Of a DNA stretch of 64,000 nt, positions 17,269 to 25,511 are shown one piece after another. Location of the stretch: the NCBI RefSeq assembly GCF_003234365.2, contig NZ_CP126260.1:3819235-3883234 (forward strand). The letters run 5' to 3'. The stretch comes from Curtobacterium sp. MCJR17_020 (GTDB lineage: Bacteria > Actinomycetota > Actinomycetes > Actinomycetales > Microbacteriaceae). The notes under the pieces were generated by a model that saw only the letters and a program-made list of their open reading frames with translations, made no database searches and was not told the origin of the DNA. Position 1 is the stretch's first letter. Every line of letters starts with the position of its first letter. The translations under genes were made by a program, and so were the position numbers.

Positions 17269-18483
17269 TCAGCCCAGGTGCGCGTAGTCGGGCAGGTCGA
17301 TCGCGTCCGCCGGCGGCGTGAAGAACCGATCGCCGAGCCGACCGATGAACGGCGTCGAGGCGACCCGGGCCGCGGCACCGAACGCAGCGATCCCGAGCCG
17401 GCTCTTCGGGTTCGCGACCCGCGGGACCCCTGGCGGCAGCTGCTGCGCCTGCGCGACGTACGGCCGCATGATGCGCTCGTAGCCACGGAAGGCGTCGCGG
17501 TGGTCGACGTGGGCGGCGAGTTCACCGGCCAACACGTACGCCCCGGTGAGCGACAGACTCGTGCCCATGCCGCTGACCGGCGAGGCGCAGTAGGCGGCGT
17601 CGCCCACGAGCGCGACCCGACCCTCGGACCACCGCGGCGCACGGACCTGCCCGATCGACTCGGAGTACAGGTCGTCGGCGGTGTCGATGCCCTCGAGCAC
17701 ACGACCCGCCTCCCACCCGGCGTCCGCGAACACGGTGCGCAGGCGTCGGCGCTGTTCCTCGATCGTCCGTCGTTCGGAGCCGGCGCGCTCCCGCGTCCGG
17801 TCGGTCACGAACGACAGCGTCGCGCGGATCGTGCCGTGCGGGTCCGGCCGGAGCGTCACCGACCGCCCACCTGGCGCGTTGTACCAGCGCCACCAGTCGT
17901 CGTCGGCGTCGGTGCGGGGGATCGTCGCGTAGGACGTCTCGAGGCCGAGGGACCGGATCTCGGGCTCGTCGCCGAAGACCAGCCGCCGGGTGCTCGACCC
18001 GATGCCGTCCGCCGCGACCACCAGGTCGAACCGCTCGTCAGGGGCGTGCTCGAACTGCACGGTCACGCCGTCGTCGTCGTCCGCGATGCCGGTGATGCGG
18101 TCGCCGAAGCGGTACTCGGTGGTGTCGGTGGTCTGGCTGACGAGCAGTTGCGCCAGGTCACCGCGCAGGATCTCGAGCTCCGCGGTGGCGCCGCCCGAAT
18201 CCGTGGTGCCCGCCGGGAACTCCGCGATGACCGAACCGGAGCGGCCGATGAACCGCGTGCCGACCTCACCCGTCGTGGCGGCACGGATGTCGTCCTCGAT
18301 GCCCATCCGCCGCGAGACCTCGCGCCCGGCGCCCCGCACGTCGACGTTCTGGCCGCCGGTCCGGAGTTCCGGGGCGCGCTCGATGATCGTCGTCTGGTAG
18401 CCGTAGCGGTGCAGCCAGTAGGCCAGGGCGGGCCCGGCGATGCTCGCACCGGAGATGAGGACGCGCTTGCGGTCGGTCGACAT
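17269..18483 (-). CDS. FAD-dependent aromatic-type monooxygenase
   Basis: 404 residues from ATG 18483 (GAGGCAAC upstream). The FAD motif GASIAGPALAYWL is at about 9-21, the middle LVVAADGIGSSTRR contains the DG motif, and GRVALVGDAAYCASPVSGMG carries the GD motif that binds FAD ribityl. These features place it in the PHBH-like group A flavoprotein hydroxylases, close to TetX/salicylate-hydroxylase-like enzymes. It is divergent from a MarR regulator with a palindromic site between them. It may detoxify an aromatic or antibiotic compound. Confidence 0.88.
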   Translation of the reverse strand: MSTDRKRVLISGASIAGPALAYWLHRYGYQTTIIERAPELRTGGQNVDVRGAGREVSRRMGIEDDIRAATTGEVGTRFIGRSGSVIAEFPAGTTDSGGATAELEILRGDLAQLLVSQTTDTTEYRFGDRITGIADDDDGVTVQFEHAPDERFDLVVAADGIGSSTRRLVFGDEPEIRSLGLETSYATIPRTDADDDWWRWYNAPGGRSVTLRPDPHGTIRATLSFVTDRTRERAGSERRTIEEQRRRLRTVFADAGWEAGRVLEGIDTADDLYSESIGQVRAPRWSEGRVALVGDAAYCASPVSGMGTSLSLTGAYVLAGELAAHVDHRDAFRGYERIMRPYVAQAQQLPPGVPRVANPKSRLGIAAFGAAARVASTPFIGRLGDRFFTPPADAIDLPDYAHLG

Positions 18484-18498
18484 GTTGCCTCGAATCTT

Positions 18499-18521
18499 GA
18501 TTACCAACGGTATTGGCAATC
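18499..18521. promoter_or_regulatory. MarR-type operator between monooxygenase and marR
   Basis: GATTACCAA-CGGTA-TTGGCAATC: 9-bp arms with one mismatch, 15 bases before the monooxygenase ATG and overlapping the region upstream of the MarR gene. It is an AT-rich dyad in a GC-rich gap. Confidence 0.75.
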
Positions 18522-18542
18522 TACACGGCTACCATCGACCTC

Positions 18543-19082
18543 GTGCCGCACGACGAACCGACAGCGCCCACCGACGGACGACGAGACCGCGACGTCCGGA
18601 GCGACCGCGACGACCGACGCGACCGCGAAGCAGCCCGTCGGGACGGACGGCCGCTGCCCGACGACGACATCCGCGCACGGGTGCAGCAGGTCGGCGTGCG
18701 GCAGCAGCGGTTCGAGCGACACCTCGCCAGAGCGCTCGACGTCGACGCGGCCGGGCTCGAGGCGATGGACCACCTCATCAGCCACGGCCAGTCCACCCCG
18801 ACCGAGCTCGCGCGGCGACTGGAGATCTCCACCGCAGCGATGACCCTCGTGCTCAACCGACTCGAGTCCGCCGGCCACGTCACGCGCGAGCGGCACCCCA
18901 GCGACGGCCGGAAGCTCGTGGTCACCGCAGCCGAGCGGTCCTCCGACCGTGCGTACGACCTGGTGCTCCCGTTGATCGAGGGCATCGAGGACGTCGTCGC
19001 CGGCATGGACGACAGCGAACGCGCCACGGTGCAGACGTTCCTCGACCGCCTGATCGGGATCTACGACGACGCGATGGACTGA
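18543..19082 (+). CDS. MarR-family transcriptional regulator
   Basis: About 179 residues if it starts at GTG 18543. A TTG at 18513 lies inside the operator and is unlikely. Residues 1-40 are an unusual charged Asp/Arg-rich extension, followed by the MarR fold with the HTH (TPTELARRLEISTAAMTLVL) and wing (RERHPSDGRKLVVTA). No ribosome site is visible, so the message may be leaderless. It is divergent from the monooxygenase at 17269-18483, its likely target. Confidence 0.83.
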   Translation: MPHDEPTAPTDGRRDRDVRSDRDDRRDREAARRDGRPLPDDDIRARVQQVGVRQQRFERHLARALDVDAAGLEAMDHLISHGQSTPTELARRLEISTAAMTLVLNRLESAGHVTRERHPSDGRKLVVTAAERSSDRAYDLVLPLIEGIEDVVAGMDDSERATVQTFLDRLIGIYDDAMD

Positions 19083-19340
19083 TCAGTCGACTCCGTCGGG
19101 TGACCACGGTCGCTCACCGAGGCTCCACCGTGCCATCGCCTCGACCTGTGCCTTCGCGCTCTCCAGGCTCGTGTGGTCGCCGAAGACCTCGCCCGACCAT
19201 CCACGGACCTCGTACCGGTTCGTGAAGACGACGGTCCCGATGTGGGACCGGCCGGAGCGGGCTTCCCACCGGCCGACTTCGAGCGCGGTCCAGCTCGTCG
19301 GGTCGTACTGGTGTGGGAGATCGGTCTGCGAGGAGGACAT
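19083..19340 (-). CDS. Small conserved-looking hypothetical protein
   Basis: About 85 residues from ATG 19340, convergent with the marR gene with no gap. It is Trp-rich and soluble with no membrane segment: SWTALEVGRWEARSGRSHIG is followed by TNRYEVRGWSGEVFGDHTSL and a C-terminal helix. The strong protein-like pattern and fit to the gene spacing argue it is real. I do not recognise a family. An upstream ATG at 19358 is an alternative start. Confidence 0.6.
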   Translation of the reverse strand: MSSSQTDLPHQYDPTSWTALEVGRWEARSGRSHIGTVVFTNRYEVRGWSGEVFGDHTSLESAKAQVEAMARWSLGERPWSPDGVD

Positions 19341-19461
19341 GGCGTTCCCGGTCGGCATCGGACGAAGAGATCGTGCCGGCAGCCGGGGGCTCGGGTCACC
19401 TGCGGTCGACGGTAGTCTCCGGCCGACACGACGGCTCAGGTTCGTCCGCCGGCCCGTGCGA

Positions 19462-20112
19462 TCAGCGCGCCGCCCGCGTGAACGTGCGGTGCACGACCCC
19501 CGACGGCGACGCGACCGTCTCGACGGCGAAGCGCTCCTCGATCCCCTCGAGTCCGTCCCAGAGCCGCTCGCCCCGGCCGAGCACGATCGGCACCTCGACC
19601 ACGTGCAGGTGGTCGACCAGGTCGGCCAGCAGGAACTCGCGGACGGTCTCGACCCCACCGCCGATGCGGACGTCCCGGCCCGGTGCGACCTGGCGGGCGA
19701 GCTCGAGCGCTTCCGCCGGGGTGGCGTCGACGAAGTGGAAGGTCGTCCCGCCCGCCATCTCGAGGGGCTCGCGCGGGTGGTGCGTGAGCACGAACACGGG
19801 CGTGTGGAACGGCGGTTCGTCGCCCCACCAGCCGGTCCAGCCGTCGTCGGGCCACGGCCCGCGCTGGGGTCCGAACTTGTTCCGCCCCATGATCTCGACA
19901 CCGATCTCCGGTCCCCAGGCGCGAGCGAACTCGTCGTCGACATCGGTGGTCCCGCCGGACGCGCCCTGCATCGCGCGGAAGGTCGCGGTGGCCGCGAACC
20001 AGTCCATCAGGCGACCCTCGGCGTGCCCGAACGGACGGTCGACCGACTGGTCCGCTCCGGCACCGTACCCGTCGAGCGAGATCGCGAAGTTGTGGACCCT
20101 GACCGTCGACAT
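19462..20112 (-). CDS. Dihydrofolate-reductase-like (RibD C-terminal) protein
   Basis: 216 residues. The N-terminal VRVHNFAISLDGYGAG, the central IGVEIMGRNKFGP and VFVLTHHPREPLEM, then DVRIGGGVETVREFL and VPIVLGRGERLWDGL are the standard landmarks of the DHFR/RibD-C superfamily reductases such as YwjB/YyaP. These proteins are widespread and mostly of unknown substrate. It is on the same strand as the next SDR (17-base gap), so the two may be co-transcribed. Confidence 0.85.
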   Translation of the reverse strand: MSTVRVHNFAISLDGYGAGADQSVDRPFGHAEGRLMDWFAATATFRAMQGASGGTTDVDDEFARAWGPEIGVEIMGRNKFGPQRGPWPDDGWTGWWGDEPPFHTPVFVLTHHPREPLEMAGGTTFHFVDATPAEALELARQVAPGRDVRIGGGVETVREFLLADLVDHLHVVEVPIVLGRGERLWDGLEGIEERFAVETVASPSGVVHRTFTRAAR

Positions 20113-20129
20113 GGTGCTCCTGTCCTGCT

Positions 20130-20852
20130 TCAGAGGGTGATGCCGGTCGCCGCCGCCAGGGCGTCGACGAGCTGGCGGCGGAACTGCGGGTCAGCGACCG
20201 CCTGGTGCGGCTCCTGCCGCTCTCCGTGGAACCAGTAACCGCCGCTGAGGGTTGCATCTGGGTCCGTCACGAGGGCCTCCTGCGTGCGGTGCCCGAGCTC
20301 GAGGTCGTCCGACGCCCCCGCGCCGCCCATCTTGGTCGGCACCCGGCCCGGATCGACGGCGTTGCTCAGAACGCCGGGCCGGCGCTCGGCGACCTCGGCG
20401 GCGAGCGCGGTCACGAAGAGCTTGGTGTCCGAGTAGGTGTTCGTCTCCGCGGTGCCGTCCCAGTCGACGCCGTCCAGTCGGGGGCGGCCGCCGCGGTGCA
20501 TCCCACTGCTCAGGTAGACGTGCCGGGTCGGCGCGTGGAGCAGCGCGGTGAACAGGTACGGCGCGACGACGTTGACCGGGATCAGCGCACGGCCGGAGAT
20601 CACGCCGGCGTTGTGCACGACCGCGTCGATCGGGTCGCCGGCGTCGAGGTCGCGCGCGGCGGCGATCACGGCGTCGCGGTCGGACAGGTCGGCGACGACG
20701 AGGGTGGCACCGCGGTCGAGCAGGTCGGCGACCGCGTCCGCACGTGCCGTGCTCCGGGCGTGCACGACGACGTCGTGCCCGTCGCGGAGCAGGGTGTCGG
20801 CGGTCGCCCGCCCGAGGCCGTCGGTCGAGCCGGTGACGAGGATGCGGGACAT
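20130..20852 (-). CDS. SDR-family NAD(P)-binding protein
   Basis: 240 residues from ATG 20852. The cofactor motif TGSTDGLG is at 7-14, HNAG appears where NNAG is usual, and the YSDTK motif near residue 145 supplies Tyr and Lys. It is related to the retinol-dehydrogenase/light-dependent-protochlorophyllide-reductase-like branch of SDRs (the PGRVPTKMGG segment). It lies upstream of the DHFR-like gene on the same strand, so a redox pair is possible. Confidence 0.82.
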   Translation of the reverse strand: MSRILVTGSTDGLGRATADTLLRDGHDVVVHARSTARADAVADLLDRGATLVVADLSDRDAVIAAARDLDAGDPIDAVVHNAGVISGRALIPVNVVAPYLFTALLHAPTRHVYLSSGMHRGGRPRLDGVDWDGTAETNTYSDTKLFVTALAAEVAERRPGVLSNAVDPGRVPTKMGGAGASDDLELGHRTQEALVTDPDATLSGGYWFHGERQEPHQAVADPQFRRQLVDALAAATGITL

Positions 20853-20861
20853 GTGGCCATC

Positions 20862-21272
20862 ATGCGCCGGGTGGCGGAGGCGTGTGCGGCCCGTGGACCA
20901 GCAGCAGGGCGGACGGGAGGCGCGGGGCAGGCCCGCCCCGCGCCTCCCGTCCGTTCTCGGCCCCGCCACACGGAGTCGCTGGCCGAGCCGGGGATCCTGT
21001 GGACCCGCGAGCACCCGGAGCCCCGCCGTGCGGCGAGCGCCTACCGGAACGTCGAGGTCGTCGTCGAGGGGGAGTGGCCCGCGACCGAGGTGGTCGTGTC
21101 GTTCGAGCACAGCGACGTGCCGTACCTGCGGCTCCGTCGGCGCTACCGGGTGTTCGACGAGGCCGGCCACGTCGAGGACTGGACGTACGTGACGGTGTAC
21201 CTCGACGAGGACATCGGCAGCGGACACATCGCGCTGCGCGACGAAGCGGTGGACGGCGTCCTCGACATCTGA
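20862..21272 (+). CDS. Hypothetical protein; true N-terminus uncertain
   Basis: The last ~98 codons (from 20979) encode a convincing small soluble protein: SLAEPGILWTREHPEPRR, a VVVSFEHSDVPYLRLRRRYR strand-rich core and DEDIGSGHIALRDEAVDG. The only ATG/GTG starts in frame (20862, 20871) lie before the 44-bp palindrome at 20910-20953. The predicted N-terminus would therefore be a translated repeat. Either a non-canonical start near 20979 is used, or the element replaced the original 5' end and this is a remnant. No family was recognised. Confidence 0.45.
   Translation: MRRVAEACAARGPAAGRTGGAGQARPAPPVRSRPRHTESLAEPGILWTREHPEPRRAASAYRNVEVVVEGEWPATEVVVSFEHSDVPYLRLRRRYRVFDEAGHVEDWTYVTVYLDEDIGSGHIALRDEAVDGVLDI
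20910..20953. repeat. 44-bp dispersed palindromic element
   Basis: 19-bp perfect arms beginning CGGACGGGAGGCGCGGGGC around six central bases, total 44 bp. The outer 12 bases and the total length equal those of the element at 24601-24644; the inner bases differ but are compensated in the other arm. Confidence 0.85.
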
Positions 21273-21295
21273 CGGACGGCGCCCGTTCCGCGACC

Positions 21296-21865
21296 TCAGC
21301 CGATGACGCCCGTGTGTTCCAGCACGATGTTCACGCCGATCAGGATGAGCACCACACCGCCGGCGATCTCGGCGGGCTTGCCGAACCGGGCTCCGACGCG
21401 GCGGCCCACCACCACGCCGACGAAGGACAGCACCGCCGTCGTCACACCGATGAGCAGCACCGCGCCGCCGATCGACACCGGCAGGAACGCCAACGTGACG
21501 CCGACGGCCAGGGCGTCGATGCTCGTCGCGATCGCCAGGACCAGGAGCTCACGGATCGGCAGGCGGTCGGTGTCCTGCTCGGTGTCCTCGTGCTTCGAGA
21601 ACGCCTCCCACAGCATCTTGCCGCCGATCAGCGCGAGCAGCCCGAACGCGATCCAGTGGTCGAAGTCCGCGATGGAGCGGGCGAACGCCGACCCGAGCAG
21701 CCAGCCCAGCAGGGGCATGAGCGCCTGGAACGCACCGAACGTCAGCGCGATGACGAGGGCGTGCCGCACGTCGAAGCGCTTCATGTGCAGGCCCTTGCCG
21801 AGGGCGACGGCGAAGGCGTCTGCGGAGACACCGAGCGCGATGAGGAAGAGGGCCCAGAACGACAT
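21296..21865 (-). CDS. mntP: Manganese efflux pump MntP
   Basis: 189 residues, six predicted membrane helices in two repeated halves. Each half carries the family signature: ALGVSADAFAVALGKGL near residue 11 and AIATSIDALAVGVTLAFL near 111. The Asp residues within the membrane are those used by MntP/YebN to export Mn2+. I looked for a yybP-ykoY-type Mn riboswitch in the leader (21866-22040) and did not see one. Confidence 0.9.
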   Translation of the reverse strand: MSFWALFLIALGVSADAFAVALGKGLHMKRFDVRHALVIALTFGAFQALMPLLGWLLGSAFARSIADFDHWIAFGLLALIGGKMLWEAFSKHEDTEQDTDRLPIRELLVLAIATSIDALAVGVTLAFLPVSIGGAVLLIGVTTAVLSFVGVVVGRRVGARFGKPAEIAGGVVLILIGVNIVLEHTGVIG

Positions 21866-22040
21866 GGGGGCGGCGCCTTTCGAGACGGTCGGACGGAGAC
21901 GCCGACGTCTCAGGACCTGACGATCCTGGCATGGTTCCGAGGACGAAAAGGCCTGATCAGCGGTATTCGTCGTGCCGAATCCGGGGGTTGGTGTGCCCGC
22001 CCCGGACCCCCGTGGTCGCCGCCGGTCGCGCGTCCGGTCC

Positions 22041-22697
22041 TCAGCGAGCGACGGACAGGGCGAAGGGCGCGAAACCGATCGCGCCGAGCAGGCTCGGCAC
22101 CATCAGGGCCATCGACTCCGGGCCGGACGCGGTGGCGATCGGGCCGAGGTCCACGACCCACCCGTCCTTCCAGCCCAGGCTGCGGAGCAGTCCGCCCACC
22201 GTGGCCTTCGCCGCGGCGTCGTCCCCGGACACGAAGGCGGTCGGCGGGGTGGCGAGTGCCGCCGGCGCGGTCATGACCGAGAACAGCATCGTGTTGAGGC
22301 TCTTCACCACCCGGGTCTCCGGCAGGGCGGCCTGCAGCCGCTCGCCGAGGCTGCCGTCGAGGTAGGCGAGTCCACCCGGCAACCCGTCGGCGGTCCGCGT
22401 GGTCGCGTTCGAGACGTCGAGCAGGATCCGTCCGGCGAGTCCGGCCCGCAGTGCGGTCATCCGCTCCAGGGTCGTGTCGCCCGGTGTGGCGTTGACCACG
22501 ACCGCGGCGGTCCGGATGGCGGTCGCGACGTCGGCGACCTCGACCCCGGTGTCGGCCCAGTGCGGCCGGACGGAATCGGGGTCGCGGACGCCGATGGTGA
22601 CGGGGTGGCCGGCGGCGACGAGGCCGCGCGCGAGCGTGCTCCCGACACGTCCGGATCCGAGGACGGCGATGGTGGTGGTCGTGGTGGTCGTGGTCAT
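22041..22697 (-). CDS. NADPH-dependent F420 reductase-like / NAD(P)-binding protein
   Basis: 218 residues. After a run of Thr codons, IAVLGSGRVGSTLARGLVAA (about 10-29) is the dinucleotide-binding motif of the F420_oxidored fold. VVVNATPGD and the C-terminal DLGPIATASGPESMALM agree with short reductases of the Fno/YrhC type. It is upstream-adjacent to the IMPase-like gene reading the same way (56-base gap), and both are divergent from a LysR gene. The poly-Thr N-terminus is a short trinucleotide-like repeat (ACC/ACG) in the DNA. Confidence 0.8.
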   Translation of the reverse strand: MTTTTTTTTIAVLGSGRVGSTLARGLVAAGHPVTIGVRDPDSVRPHWADTGVEVADVATAIRTAAVVVNATPGDTTLERMTALRAGLAGRILLDVSNATTRTADGLPGGLAYLDGSLGERLQAALPETRVVKSLNTMLFSVMTAPAALATPPTAFVSGDDAAAKATVGGLLRSLGWKDGWVVDLGPIATASGPESMALMVPSLLGAIGFAPFALSVAR

Positions 22698-22753
22698 GGG
22701 GTGTCCTTCGTGGTCAGGTGCGACGGGAGGGTCAAGGAGTTGGGGTCAGCGGC

Positions 22754-23539
22754 TCAGCGGGCGAGCACTGCTGCGATCGGGCGGGCGAGGTCCGCCGCCG
22801 CCGCGATGCAGTCCTCGCTCGCCAGCGTCCAGGGAGCACCGGTCGTGTCGATGACGGCGCCGCCCGCTTCGTGCACCAGGAGCGCCCCGGCAGCCAGGCC
22901 GGACCGCACCTGCCCGAACTGCCAGAAGCCGTCGACGTGCCCGGTGGCGACCTGCACGAGCTGCACCGTCGCGGGGACCGAGGCCGACACGAGCAGTGCT
23001 GCGTCGAGCATCCGGTCGATCGAGTCGCTCATCCGGCGACGGACCGCCGGTGCCTCGCCCGGCTTCGCCTGACCGGTACCGACCAGGGCGGCTCCGAGCT
23101 CCGTCTTCCGTGAGGCGCTGATCGGGGTCCCGTTCAGCCGCGCACCGGCCCCCCGGACGGCCGTGAACACCTGGCCGAGTGCCGGCAGGACGACGGCGGT
23201 CAGGACCGGGACGTCGTCGCGCACGAGCGTCGCCGTCACGCCCCAGTTCGCGGATCCGTGGACCAGGTTGACGTTGCCCTCGGCGGCGTCGGTCACCCAC
23301 CACTCGCCCGGGCCGAGCGTGCCGGTGCCCTCTTCGTCGTCGTCCCACTGCGCGTCGGGCCGGAGCCGTTCGAGCGCCGGTCGGAGCACCGCCGTCGAGG
23401 CCGCGTCGTTCGCGTCGATCGCGGCGAGCAGCGACCGCGCATCGTCGACCCGGTTCGCGGTCGAGAACCGCTCGAGGAGCACCTGCGCGGCCGCAGTCAC
23501 CGCCTCCGTCACGCCGGTGAGCAGCTGGTGGTCGTCCAT
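22754..23539 (-). CDS. Inositol-monophosphatase-like protein with degenerate active site
   Basis: 261 residues with IMPase-family layout, but the metal-binding motif WIxDPLDGTxNFxHG is here WVTDAAEGNVNLVHG (81-95): P, L, the second D and T are changed. The C-terminal WDxAAG motif is VRSGLAAGALLVHEAGG, lacking the Asp. Two of the three metal ligand groups are thus altered. The protein may have lost phosphatase activity or use another chemistry. It sits next to an F420-reductase-like gene and opposite a LysR gene, likely one regulatory unit. Confidence 0.75.
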   Translation of the reverse strand: MDDHQLLTGVTEAVTAAAQVLLERFSTANRVDDARSLLAAIDANDAASTAVLRPALERLRPDAQWDDDEEGTGTLGPGEWWVTDAAEGNVNLVHGSANWGVTATLVRDDVPVLTAVVLPALGQVFTAVRGAGARLNGTPISASRKTELGAALVGTGQAKPGEAPAVRRRMSDSIDRMLDAALLVSASVPATVQLVQVATGHVDGFWQFGQVRSGLAAGALLVHEAGGAVIDTTGAPWTLASEDCIAAAADLARPIAAVLAR

Positions 23540-23644
23540 GGTCGTCTCCTGTCTCAGCCGACGCGGTCCGTCGATCCGGGAGCAACGCTACGAACACCGA
23601 CCATTGCACACCAGTACATTCCGCGCACCGGTAGATTGCGTCTC

Positions 23645-24556
23645 GTGCAACTGGACCTGAACCTGCTCACCGCGCTCGACGCCCTGCTCGAAGAGGAGAG
23701 CGTGACCGGAGCCGCCGATCGGCTGCACCTGTCCGCACCCGCCATGAGCCGCGCGCTCGGACGCATCCGGATCGCCGTCGGAGACGAGGTCCTGGTGCGC
23801 AGCGGCCGAGTGATGCGTCCGACGCCACGCGCCCTCGCGATCCGCGAGGAGGTCCGGTCGCTCGTGCTGCGGAGCCGTCAGGTCCTGACACCCGAGACGA
23901 CCTTCGATGCCGGCGCCCTGCACCGGACCTTCACGATCCGCGCGCACGACGCCCTGGTCTCCGTGCTCGCGCCGTGGCTCGTCGAGCACACGCACCGGGC
24001 CGCACCGGGCGTCGGCCTGCGGTTCCTCGGCGAACCGGACGACGACACCACGGACCTGCGGCGGGGCGTCGTGGACCTGGAGATCGGTTCCGCCGAGCCC
24101 GCGACCGCCGAGATCGACCACCGCCACGTCGCGACGGACCCCCTGGTCGGGCTGGCACGCCGCGGGCACCCGCTCCTGGCCTCGGGCACCGACGACGTCG
24201 ACCTGGCCGCGTGGGCAGCGGTGCCGCACGTCGTCGTCTCCCGCCGTGGCCGGTTCGGCGACCGGATCGACGAGCTGCTCGCTGCGACCGGACGGTCGCG
24301 ATCGGTGGTCGCGTCGGTCGCGTCCACGAGCGCTGCCGTGGAGATCGTGCGCGCGACGGACGCGGTCGTCGACATCCCGGCGTCGGTGGCGTCACGTGCC
24401 GTCCGAGCGGACGACACCGTGGTGTTCACGCCGCCCGTCGACCTGCCGGCGGTGTCGGTCGTCCTGACCTGGCACCAGCGCTCCACGTCGGACCAGGGAC
24501 ACCGGTGGCTGCGCGGCCTCGTCGAGCAGGCGCTCGTCGGCACGCTGGAACCCTGA
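23645..24556 (+). CDS. LysR-family transcriptional regulator
   Basis: 303 residues from GTG 23645. The N-terminal HTH reads LDLNLLTALDALLEEESVTG then AADRLHLSAPAMSRALGRIR, followed by the periplasmic-binding-like effector domain. It is divergent from the IMPase-like and reductase genes with a 105-base gap that would hold LysR half-sites; none is unambiguous. The likely role is activation of the divergent pair. Confidence 0.88.
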   Translation: MQLDLNLLTALDALLEEESVTGAADRLHLSAPAMSRALGRIRIAVGDEVLVRSGRVMRPTPRALAIREEVRSLVLRSRQVLTPETTFDAGALHRTFTIRAHDALVSVLAPWLVEHTHRAAPGVGLRFLGEPDDDTTDLRRGVVDLEIGSAEPATAEIDHRHVATDPLVGLARRGHPLLASGTDDVDLAAWAAVPHVVVSRRGRFGDRIDELLAATGRSRSVVASVASTSAAVEIVRATDAVVDIPASVASRAVRADDTVVFTPPVDLPAVSVVLTWHQRSTSDQGHRWLRGLVEQALVGTLEP

Positions 24557-24600
24557 CCGGCTCCCGTGACCCGGCTCACGTCGTGGACGTCAGCAGCAGA

Positions 24601-24644
24601 CGGACGGGAGGCCCGTGGCGGGCCCGCCACGGGCCTCCCGTCCG
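24601..24644. repeat. Perfect 44-bp palindrome
   Basis: Two 22-bp arms with no spacer, starting CGGACGGGAGGCCCGTGGCG on either strand. It lies between convergent genes (LysR and LamG protein) and can work as a bidirectional terminator. It is the intact member of a family with copies at 8286, 10147 and 20910. Confidence 0.9.
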
Positions 24645-24656
24645 CTCCGCGGCGCG

Positions 24657-25511
24657 TCAGCGACCGGCTGCTGCGTGCGCGGCGACCTGGGTGGCGGACA
24701 GTTCCGTCCCGTAGACGGCCGCGTACCGCATGGACCCGGTGAAGTAGGCGTTGGCGGGTGAACCCGGCCAACCGCCGATCGTGTCGTACCCGATCCGGAA
24801 CCAGCCGGTGTAGCTCTCCGGCGTCTTGTACGTCGCGTTCGACGCGACCAGCGTGCCGTCGACGTACAGGCGCATGCCGTTCGTCGGCGACATCGTGGTC
24901 ACGACGTGGTGCCACGTGCCGTCGGTGTACACCTTGGGCGACGTGACGACCTGGGTCGTGCCGTTGTAGGTACCGAACACGAGCTGTCCGCTCGTGTTGA
25001 GGTAGAGCTTGCGGTCGTGCTGCCCGGAGCCACCGGTCTGGCTGCTGCCGAAGCCGATGAGCTGTCCGCCGGCGACCGTCGTCTTGAACCAGACCTCCTC
25101 GCTGAAGGTGGTCGGGTTGGCGTACGAGCGCGAGGTGGAGACGTAGCTCGTGGAGCCGTTCAGCACGTAGGCGCTGCCGGTGTCGCGCGGGCAGGCGTTC
25201 GGGTCCGGCATGACCGCCGTCATCGCGCCCTGGTAGGTGCCGTTCACTCCGCGGCCCGACCAGTCAGTCGCGGTCTTCGCGTTCGTCGACTCGGTGAGCC
25301 GGTACGCGAACAGGGCGTTCGCGGTGTCCGCTCCGACGGCTCCCGTGCAGGTGAAGTACGGCGCGGTCGCAGCGGTGTTCGTGTCGTTCCGGACGGTGGC
25401 GCTGTACGCCGAGCGCGTCGGGGCGAACTGGTTCAGCAGGACGACGACGGCCAGGGCGACCACGAGCAGGAGGGCGACGACACGGCCGTCACGCAGGTGA
25501 CGGAGGATCAC
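24657..25511 (-). CDS. Membrane-anchored or secreted LamG-domain protein
   Basis: 284 residues from GTG 25511, whose codon overlaps the stop of the signal peptidase gene (GTGA). An N-terminal hydrophobic segment (VVALLLVVALAVVVLLNQF, about 10-28) is a signal anchor. The C-terminal 170 residues form a LamG/concanavalin-like sandwich, with FSEEVWFKTTVAGGQLIGF, DGTWHHVVTTMS and GMRLYVDGTLV. These modules bind carbohydrate or protein ligands on the cell surface. The coupling to a SipW-like peptidase suggests it is a substrate or partner. Confidence 0.8.
   Translation of the reverse strand: MILRHLRDGRVVALLLVVALAVVVLLNQFAPTRSAYSATVRNDTNTAATAPYFTCTGAVGADTANALFAYRLTESTNAKTATDWSGRGVNGTYQGAMTAVMPDPNACPRDTGSAYVLNGSTSYVSTSRSYANPTTFSEEVWFKTTVAGGQLIGFGSSQTGGSGQHDRKLYLNTSGQLVFGTYNGTTQVVTSPKVYTDGTWHHVVTTMSPTNGMRLYVDGTLVASNATYKTPESYTGWFRIGYDTIGGWPGSPANAYFTGSMRYAAVYGTELSATQVAAHAAAGR

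Noticed and set aside
21866..22040. yybP-ykoY manganese riboswitch before mntP
   Set aside because: Conserved loop sequences of that motif could not be found in the leader.
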